Below, piece by piece: positions 20,951-26,975 of a DNA stretch of 26,975 bases; position 1 is the first letter of the stretch, and the number at the start of each line of letters is the position of its first letter. The notes under the pieces are model-generated. The model did not search any database and was not told the origin of the DNA. It worked only from the letters and a program-made list of their open reading frames with translations. The stretch comes from JAPHTQ01 sp046484535 (GTDB lineage: Bacteria; Pseudomonadota; Gammaproteobacteria; Thiohalomonadales; Thiohalomonadaceae). A program made the translations under genes and the position numbers. The stretch covers positions 1 to 26,975 of the forward strand of contig JAWOIT010000130.1 in the NCBI GenBank assembly GCA_046484535.1, in the 5' to 3' direction.

Positions 20951-21547
20951 ATGGCTAAACCGTTTGATATCTATCTAGCCTCGCAGTCGCCGCGGCGGCG
21001 CGAGTTGCTGGAGCAGATCGGGGTCAACTATCAACAGATAAATGTCGAGGTGCCGGAGCACCCGCTCGATGATGAGGCGCCCGAGGTCTATGTGTTGAGG
21101 GTGGCGCTGGAGAAGGCGCGTGCCGGCCAGGCCCGGCTGGATGAGGGGGAGAGCGTGCCGGTGCTGGGGGCCGATACCGCCGTGGTGAGCCAGGGTGATA
21201 TTCTCGGCAAACCGAAAGATGCAGAGGATGCGGTTGCGACGATGATCCAGCTGGCCGGTGAGCATCACCAGGTAATGAGCGCCGTGGCGATGGTGGGCCC
21301 GGATGGGGAGGAGCATACGCGGCTCAGTGTCAGCAGCGTATTATTCCGTCCTATTACGCTGGATGAGGCACGGGCCTATTGGGAAAGCGGCGAACCGGCC
21401 GACAAGGCCGGCGGCTATGCCATTCAGGGCAAGGGGGCGGTTTTTGTCGAGCGTCTGGAAGGCAGCTACTCCGGGGTGATGGGCCTGCCTCTGTTCGAGA
21501 CGGCGGAACTATTACAAGCATTTGGTATTTCATTATTGAAAAGGTGA
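20951..21547 (+). CDS. maf: Maf-family nucleotide pyrophosphatase (YhdE type)
   Basis: A 198-residue house-cleaning enzyme; YhdE-type Maf proteins hydrolyse dTTP, UTP and modified pyrimidine nucleotides to monophosphates. The substrate loop ASQSPRRRELL is at residues 10-20, the catalytic aspartate is likely Asp75 in GADTAV, and GKP and GGYAIQGKG motifs follow. The start is ATG at 20951, with AAAAGG about eight bases upstream; the upstream TTG in frame lies inside that leader. maf-rng-yhdP is a conserved gene order. Confidence 0.95.
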   Translation: MAKPFDIYLASQSPRRRELLEQIGVNYQQINVEVPEHPLDDEAPEVYVLRVALEKARAGQARLDEGESVPVLGADTAVVSQGDILGKPKDAEDAVATMIQLAGEHHQVMSAVAMVGPDGEEHTRLSVSSVLFRPITLDEARAYWESGEPADKAGGYAIQGKGAVFVERLEGSYSGVMGLPLFETAELLQAFGISLLKR

Positions 21548-21567
21548 CAGGGAACAGACCGCAGGTT

Positions 21568-21600
21568 ACAGGCAAAACGTAACGATCGGGTTTTACCTGT
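21568..21600. promoter_or_regulatory. Hairpin in the maf/rng spacer
   Basis: ACAGG and AAAAC (21568-21578) pair with GTTTT and CCTGT (21590-21600) with one mismatch, 31 bp before rng. It could be an mRNA structure in the rng leader. The 13-mer GGTTTTACCTGTG at its right side also occurs directly at the ybeY start (8360-8372). Confidence 0.35.
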
Positions 21601-21631
21601 GTACTGATATCTGCAATCTGAGAACTTCTAT

Positions 21632-23101
21632 ATGAGCGAAGAGTTACTGATAAACATCACCCCGCAGGAGACCCGGGTCGCCTTTGTCGAGAACGGCATG
21701 TTGCAGGAGGTGCACATCGAACGGGCGCGCCGGCGCGGACTGGTCGGCAATATCTATCGCGGCAAGGTGTGCCGTGTTCTGCCCGGCATGCAGGCGGCCT
21801 TCGTCGATGTCGGCCTGGAACGGACTGCGTTTTTGCATGCCTCCGATATTTATTGTGAACAGGATAACGGTGAGGCCAATGAGCGCTGCGTTGAGCAGAT
21901 AAACACCCTGCTTCGCGAGGGGCAGGAGATTATCGCCCAGGTGGCCAAGGATCCGTTGGGTACAAAGGGCGCACGCCTGACCACACACATCTCCATTCCC
22001 TCCCGATACCTGGTCTTTATGCCGGGAGGCAAGCACATTGGCGTTTCTCAGCGCATCGAAGACGAAGCGGAGCGTGAAAGGCTCAAGGCGATAATCCGTG
22101 AGTGTACCGCAGAGATGTCGGAGGGCGGATTCATTCTTCGTACGGCGGCAGAAGGGGCCAACCATGAGGCGCTGGAAAAGGATGTCATCTTTCTTAACAA
22201 GTTATGGGACGAGATCCGGGAGCGGATCAAGAACCACAATGGTGAGTCACGCTTGATCCATGAGGACATGCCGCTGGTTATGCGTACCATGCGCGATCTG
22301 GCCGACGCCGATATCGAGAAAATCCGTATCGATTCGCGTGAGACCTTTCTCAAGGTGCACAAGTTCGCCAGCAAATTCATTCCCGGCCTGGCCGGCCGTA
22401 TCGAGCACTATGCCGGTGAGCGGCCGATTTTCGATCTTTACAGTGTGGACGATGAGATCCAAAAGGCGCTCGAACGGAAGGTGCAGTTAAAATCCGGCGG
22501 TTATCTGATTATCGATCAGACCGAGGCGATGACTACCATTGATGTGAACACCGGTGCCTTTGTCGGCCACCGCAACCTGGAAGAGACGATCTTCAAAACC
22601 AACCTGGAGGCGGCCCAGGCCATCGCCCGGCAGCTGCGGCTGCGTAACCTTGGTGGCATCATCATCATCGACTTTATCGATATGGAGGATGCGGAACACA
22701 AACGGCAGGTGTTACGCGCGCTGGAGAAAGCGCTCGAGCGCGATCACGCCAAACCGCACCTCAGTGAGGTCTCTTCGTTAGGCCTGGTGCAGATGACGCG
22801 CAAGCGTAACCGCGAAAGCTTGGAGCATGTATTGTGCGAGTCCTGCCCCACTTGTAACGGTCGCGGTACGTTGAAAACGCCGGAGACTGTCTGCTACGAA
22901 ATCTACCGGGAAATCATGCGTGAAGCGCGGCAATACGATACGCAACAACTACTGGTGCTAGCCTCCCAGGAGGTGGTGGATCTGTTGTTGGATGAGGAGT
23001 CCACCAGTGTTGCGGAACTGGAGGAGTTTATCGGGCGTCCAATTAACTTCCAGGTCGAGGCGCTCTATACCCAGGAGCAGTTCGACGTGGTTTTGATGTA
23101 A
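21632..23101 (+). CDS. rng: Ribonuclease G
   Basis: A 489-residue endoribonuclease of the RNase E/G family that processes the 5' end of 16S rRNA and degrades some mRNAs. An S1 domain occupies about 38-120 (GLVGNIYRGKVCRVLPGMQAAFVD). The DNase I-like catalytic part has the magnesium-binding Asp304 (TTIDVNTGAF) and Asp347 (IIIIDFIDME). The zinc link is Cys405-x2-Cys408, which bridges dimers. It has no RNase E-type degradosome scaffold, so length and content fit RNase G. A hairpin precedes it, and a second one follows before yhdP. Confidence 0.97.
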   Translation: MSEELLINITPQETRVAFVENGMLQEVHIERARRRGLVGNIYRGKVCRVLPGMQAAFVDVGLERTAFLHASDIYCEQDNGEANERCVEQINTLLREGQEIIAQVAKDPLGTKGARLTTHISIPSRYLVFMPGGKHIGVSQRIEDEAERERLKAIIRECTAEMSEGGFILRTAAEGANHEALEKDVIFLNKLWDEIRERIKNHNGESRLIHEDMPLVMRTMRDLADADIEKIRIDSRETFLKVHKFASKFIPGLAGRIEHYAGERPIFDLYSVDDEIQKALERKVQLKSGGYLIIDQTEAMTTIDVNTGAFVGHRNLEETIFKTNLEAAQAIARQLRLRNLGGIIIIDFIDMEDAEHKRQVLRALEKALERDHAKPHLSEVSSLGLVQMTRKRNRESLEHVLCESCPTCNGRGTLKTPETVCYEIYREIMREARQYDTQQLLVLASQEVVDLLLDEESTSVAELEEFIGRPINFQVEALYTQEQFDVVLM

Positions 23102-23117
23102 TTCTCAGCCTCGCTTG

Positions 23118-23145
23118 TCCCCTGTGTTGTCTATACACAAGGGGA
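23118..23145. repeat. Hairpin between rng and yhdP
   Basis: TCCCC-TGTGT pairs with ACACA-AGGGGA around a 7-nt loop, with one bulged A. No T tract follows, so it is more likely an mRNA structure than a terminator. Confidence 0.45.
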
Positions 23146-23175
23146 TGCTAACGGAATGGATTTGACAGGTCCCCC

Positions 23176-26100
23176 ATGCGCCATGTCTCACGACTGAAAA
23201 GGTTTATCTGGTACAGCGCGGTCGGGCTGCTGGTTACTTTGGCTGTCCTGGTAACGGTGGCGAGACTGAGTATCAGCTATGTCAGTGATTATCGTGAGAG
23301 GTTTGAGCAGTTGGCCGGGGAGTATCTCGGTCAGCCGGTGGTTATCGGCAGCATGGATGCAAGGCTGGTTGGGCTTAAACCCAGCGTGCTGTTGCATGAT
23401 GTCTCATTGCGGGAAAAGGACAGCCTCAGGCAGATGGCGGAATTCTCGCAAATTAATATCTCCCTCAATCCCCTCTCTTCCCTGCGCCATTTCTCACCGA
23501 TTGTGGATCTTACCGTAAGCGGCGCGAATCTTGTTGTAATCCAGAAAGAGGATGACACCTTTTCCCTTCAGGGGGTTGGGAGTGCGCAGCAGGTTCACGA
23601 TGCGGAAACCGGAAGCGCTCTGAGCACCTGGTTTTTGAGCCAGACACGGGTGGCGCTGGAAGAGAGCCGTATCATATGGCGAAATGACAAAACCGGTCGC
23701 GATATTGATTTCAATGAGGTGAATATCGAACTGCAGAATCAGCAGACCCGCCATCGTCTTAATGCTGCGGTGAAGTTGCCGGGGGAGTTGGGTAAAGAGT
23801 TCCGCTTTGCGCTGGATATCGAGGGTAACCTGCTTAATCGCAGGGATTGGGTCGGAGAGATGTACCTGAAAGTCTCTCAGTTACAGCCGGGCAAATGGCT
23901 GAAGGATATAGATGTTCAGGGTTTTCGTTTTGAGCAGGGAAGTATTGATCTTGAGGCCTGGAGTCGATGGCAAGGTGGAGAGCTTGAGATGGTTGAGGGA
24001 GAGATCGATCTCTCCGCGCTGCGTCTCAGCGGAAGCCAGGGTAAACTCCCTTTTCGCCGGGTTGCCGGGCAATTCCGTTTCGATAGGGATATAGATGGAT
24101 GGCAACTGCAGTTGCAAAGGGCCTTGTTGCAGGATAGCGAGCGGGAGGCCGAACCGTTCCGTTTGCAGGTCCGCCGGCAGGAAGGGCGAAGCCTGTTTCT
24201 TGGCCGTAACCTTGATATCAAGCGGTTAATGCTGCTGGCGAAACAGTGGCCGGGACTGGAGCCGGAACAACGCAAAGAGCTAACGCAACTACAGCCTGCG
24301 GGACTTCTTGAGGCTGTCAGTGTGGAGTTGGTCCAGGGAAGTCTTCAGCGCGCCTATGTTTCACTTCAAGGGGCGACTGTCGCTGCGGGCGAAAGGTTGC
24401 CGGGCGTGGAGAGACTGAATGCGCGCCTGCGCTATGACGGCAGCGATGCCGTATTGGATATCGACAGTGATGCGCTAAGTGTGACGCTGCCACAGTTGTT
24501 TGCCAAGCCGCTTAGGCTCAAAGAAACAAAAGGTCGCCTGCGGGCAAGCCGCCAGGGGCAAGGGTGGCATGTGATGAGCGAGCATTTTGAAGTGACCAAT
24601 GACGACGTCTCACTGATGTTCGATATGTCGCTTCAATTACAGCCTGATGAGGTTCCGTTGATTGCTCTGGCCGGTCGGTTCAGCAATGGTCGGGCAGATG
24701 CCGTTGCCGATTACCTGCCGGTTAGGATTATGCCCGATGAGACGGCGACCTGGCTGAGTGAGGCATTTCTCGGTGGTAGGGTGGAGAACGGTGAGCTGCT
24801 TGTGCACGGGAAGCTTGAGCCGTCCCTGCTTCACGATCTGCAGGGGCAACTTGCTGTCAACTTCGATGTGCAGGATGTCACGTTCAAATACCATGATGAC
24901 TGGCCACTGCTTCACGACATCAACGGGGCGGCACGTTTTACCGGTGTTGGGATGGCGTTTGATGCTGACTCGGCACGGATTTATCGCTCCAGCCTGGGGC
25001 CGACCCGGGTCCGGCTTCCCCGCTTCATGCAGCCTGTACTGCGCGCTGAGGGGAGAGCCGATGCCTCAACAGGGGATGCTTTGCGTTTTCTCCGGGAATC
25101 CCCCCTGTCGGATACGGCGGATGATTTTTTGGCGAAGGTGAAGGGTGAGGGTAGCACGCCTGTTCATCTGCAAATGACGATACCGCTTACAGAAAAGGCA
25201 TCGGTGGATTCACCTCTTGCTATCGACGGCCGGGTCGGTTTCCGAAACAGCCGGTTGCAAATCGCCCCCGGAATCGAGTTGGATGAGCTCGGCGGTGAAC
25301 TGGCGTTTAGCGAGAAGAGTTTTAACGCCACGAATATTGTCACGAAGATGTACGGCTATCCGGCAACGGTTAATGTGTTTTCCAATGAGTCCGGTGCTGA
25401 ATCAAATGCTACAACGGTTGTGGCGATTCAGGGACACGCCTCTGCCGAATCGTTGCAAGAGGCATTCAAATCGCCATTACTGGAGTACATGAATGGGGAG
25501 ACCGATTGGCAGGCGCGCCTGAGCCTGGCACCCGGGACGGAAGGGGGGGCCATGCTGGATATCTTTTCAAGTCTTGATGGTATGGCGCTTTCACTGCCCG
25601 AACCAATGAGCAAGGGGGAGGACGAGGTTCAACCCCTGGCTGCATCCCTCGTTCTTGCAGGCAGTCGCGCGGGGATCGGAACCCTTAGTTACGGCGGGAA
25701 ACTGATGGTGAAAGCCCAGCAGGATGGCTTGATGGGACGTTTGCAGCGCATGGCCTTGTGGTTTGGGAGTGAGAGGGAACCTGAGCTTCCCGAACAGGAG
25801 GTCATCCATATCAGCGGCTCGATAAGCCGGTTTGACTGGGCGCCATGGCAGAAGTTGATTGAGGCGTATACCTCGGATGGTGAGTCGGTGCGAACATTTC
25901 CATTGGTGGTTCGAATGCAGCGCCTGCATGTCACCCCATCCGAAACGGCGGCAAAAGGAAGTGGGAGGCTAAACAAGCTTCCGAGTATTGACCTGCATAT
26001 CAAGAGCTTTTCCTACAAGGATACGCCTATCGGAGAGGTGGCCTTTCTTGTGGAACCGAAAGCGCGGAGCGCAAGAATCACAAATATTGCGATAGCTGGA

Positions 26101-26796
26101 AGTAATCTTAACTTCAAAGCTGATGGAGGTTGGATCTATGGTGGCGAAAGCGCCTTTAAATTCGATCTAGCAAGCAGCAATCTCGGTGACATGCTTACCG
26201 AAATGGGATTCGCTTCGGTGATCAAGAACGGTGATCTCAGGCTCATCGGGAGAGTAAAGTGGGCAGGCTCGCCCATGGATTTTTCATTGCAGGGGCTCGG
26301 AGGGGAAGGTCATGTCATTATAAATGATGGCGTAATTGAAAAGGCCAAACCGGGGGCTGGAAAGCTGCTTGGCCTGCTCAGCCTTGAGGCACTGCCCAGG
26401 CGGCTGTTTATGGACTTCAGTGATATCTCCGAAGAAGGCATTCAGTTCAAATCCATTGAGGGAGATTTATCAATTCGGGATGGTAGTGTCTTCACTGAAA
26501 ATATGGTGCTCAAATCATTGTCTGCCGATGCATTGTTGACCGGCAGAACAGGTCTGGTTGCGAAAGATTTCGACCAGCTTCTTACGGTGGTGCCCAATGT
26601 CAGCGGAACGGTATCGGTGGCCGGTGCTTTGGCGTGGGGGCCTCAGGTAGCCGCAGCCCTGATCCTACTACAGGAAATTTTCAAAAGTGATATCAGTGCG
26701 GCAACAATGATACGTTATAAAATTTCAGGTAGTTGGGAAAATCCCGAGATTAACCGGCTGGAGCCCCAACTTGTAGAGGACGAAGATACGCAATGA
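23176..26796 (+). CDS. yhdP: YhdP-family AsmA-like phospholipid transport protein
   Basis: A 1206-residue protein with one N-terminal membrane helix (about residues 11-35) and a very long periplasmic part rich in beta-strand repeats. The C-terminal AsmA-like region contains GEGHVIINDGVIEKAKPGAGKLLGLLSLEALPRRL, with KSLSADALLTGRTG after it. In E. coli YhdP with TamB and YdbH forms the bridge-like proteins carrying phospholipids to the outer membrane. Length is near E. coli YhdP. The maf-rng-yhdP order supports the call. The gene is visibly richer in A/T than rng, without signs of breakage. Confidence 0.95.
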   Translation: MRHVSRLKRFIWYSAVGLLVTLAVLVTVARLSISYVSDYRERFEQLAGEYLGQPVVIGSMDARLVGLKPSVLLHDVSLREKDSLRQMAEFSQINISLNPLSSLRHFSPIVDLTVSGANLVVIQKEDDTFSLQGVGSAQQVHDAETGSALSTWFLSQTRVALEESRIIWRNDKTGRDIDFNEVNIELQNQQTRHRLNAAVKLPGELGKEFRFALDIEGNLLNRRDWVGEMYLKVSQLQPGKWLKDIDVQGFRFEQGSIDLEAWSRWQGGELEMVEGEIDLSALRLSGSQGKLPFRRVAGQFRFDRDIDGWQLQLQRALLQDSEREAEPFRLQVRRQEGRSLFLGRNLDIKRLMLLAKQWPGLEPEQRKELTQLQPAGLLEAVSVELVQGSLQRAYVSLQGATVAAGERLPGVERLNARLRYDGSDAVLDIDSDALSVTLPQLFAKPLRLKETKGRLRASRQGQGWHVMSEHFEVTNDDVSLMFDMSLQLQPDEVPLIALAGRFSNGRADAVADYLPVRIMPDETATWLSEAFLGGRVENGELLVHGKLEPSLLHDLQGQLAVNFDVQDVTFKYHDDWPLLHDINGAARFTGVGMAFDADSARIYRSSLGPTRVRLPRFMQPVLRAEGRADASTGDALRFLRESPLSDTADDFLAKVKGEGSTPVHLQMTIPLTEKASVDSPLAIDGRVGFRNSRLQIAPGIELDELGGELAFSEKSFNATNIVTKMYGYPATVNVFSNESGAESNATTVVAIQGHASAESLQEAFKSPLLEYMNGETDWQARLSLAPGTEGGAMLDIFSSLDGMALSLPEPMSKGEDEVQPLAASLVLAGSRAGIGTLSYGGKLMVKAQQDGLMGRLQRMALWFGSEREPELPEQEVIHISGSISRFDWAPWQKLIEAYTSDGESVRTFPLVVRMQRLHVTPSETAAKGSGRLNKLPSIDLHIKSFSYKDTPIGEVAFLVEPKARSARITNIAIAGSNLNFKADGGWIYGGESAFKFDLASSNLGDMLTEMGFASVIKNGDLRLIGRVKWAGSPMDFSLQGLGGEGHVIINDGVIEKAKPGAGKLLGLLSLEALPRRLFMDFSDISEEGIQFKSIEGDLSIRDGSVFTENMVLKSLSADALLTGRTGLVAKDFDQLLTVVPNVSGTVSVAGALAWGPQVAAALILLQEIFKSDISAATMIRYKISGSWENPEINRLEPQLVEDEDTQ

Positions 26797-26836
26797 TGCT
26801 GTTAAGGTTGGATAAGCGTGTTAATATGAGTTCGAT

Positions 26837-26975
26837 ATGTTGAAGCGGATCTGTGCCCTCTTGCTGATGTTGAGTCCTGCCTTTCAGGCTTTCGGGGAAA
26901 CCTGGGAGATCTCGGCATCGGAGTGGGCGCGCCCGCGCCACGGAGACTGGTTGGTACAGGAGCCGGCACTTGCTG
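26837..26975 (+). CDS. Exported protein, N-terminal part (3' end outside window)
   Basis: The first 46 codons are visible. A short signal peptide (MLKRICALLLMLSPAFQAFG) is followed by ETWEISASEWARPRHGDWL. Cleavage is likely near the FG/ET junction; there is no lipobox. It starts 40 bp after yhdP, with only a weak GAG-type site. In many relatives yhdP is followed by a nitrilase-like gene and tldD; this start does not look like either. I do not recognise the family. Confidence 0.6.
   Translation, partial: MLKRICALLLMLSPAFQAFGETWEISASEWARPRHGDWLVQEPALA

Noticed and set aside
23118..23145. Rho-independent terminator after rng
   Set aside because: The stem is bulged and followed by TGCTAACGG rather than a T tract; rng and yhdP are usually co-transcribed.
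1..26975. tRNA, rRNA or known riboswitch genes
   Set aside because: I saw no cloverleaf with TTCRA-type T-loop, rRNA segment or recognisable riboswitch core on either strand, but short or divergent cases could escape reading by eye.

Overview
The window looks like a chromosomal segment of a fairly GC-rich gammaproteobacterium, plausibly from the Chromatiales or a related sulfur-oxidiser lineage. That placement is an inference from gene order and protein character; no rRNA or other decisive marker is present. The core gene order (miaB-phoH-ybeY-corC-lnt, a divergent ybeL, leuS-lptE-holA-proA-nadD-rsfS-rlmH, then maf-rng-yhdP) joins blocks that E. coli keeps in separate places, all in one orientation except ybeL.

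Positions 1-4000 are an accessory island. It opens with the 3' end of an RHS-repeat gene whose variable tip is proline-rich then cysteine-rich, followed by a small gene in the usual position of an immunity gene and a strong terminator. On the minus strand lies a compact toxin-antitoxin cluster: a truncated XRE regulator, hicB, hicA and a SymE-family toxin. On the opposite strand, over the symE start, a promoter-like sequence and a terminator bracket about 80 nt that could be a SymR-like antisense RNA. The XRE gene is cut by an element with GGGGACAGTATACCTAA-type ends. That element carries a REP-associated (Y1/HUH) transposase with an altered HUH motif and a tyrosine recombinase broken by two frameshifts.

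From 4000 to 26796 the window is core metabolism and cell biology. amtB (ammonium transport) has a very good sigma-54 promoter and two NtrC-like palindromes. miaB, phoH, ybeY, corC and lnt follow (tRNA modification, RNA/ribosome maturation, lipoprotein acylation). After a hypothetical gene and convergent ybeL come leuS, lptE, holA, proA, a short FimV-like gene, nadD, rsfS, rlmH, maf, rng and yhdP. These serve translation, the outer membrane, replication, proline and NAD synthesis, ribosome silencing and methylation, RNA processing and envelope lipid transport. The window ends inside a small exported protein.

The most distinctive non-coding signal is a family of paired, inverted short-tandem arrays (units of 8-9 bp) in the spacers amtB/miaB, miaB/phoH, phoH/ybeY and rlmH/maf. 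At two genes the array end appears to supply the Shine-Dalgarno sequence, and at one gene the stop codon. No complete new defence or biosynthetic system was found. The best candidates for new biology are these arrays, the RHS tip with its neighbour, the SymE/antisense arrangement, a lineage-specific insertion in LeuRS, and the FimV-like protein coupled to nadD.
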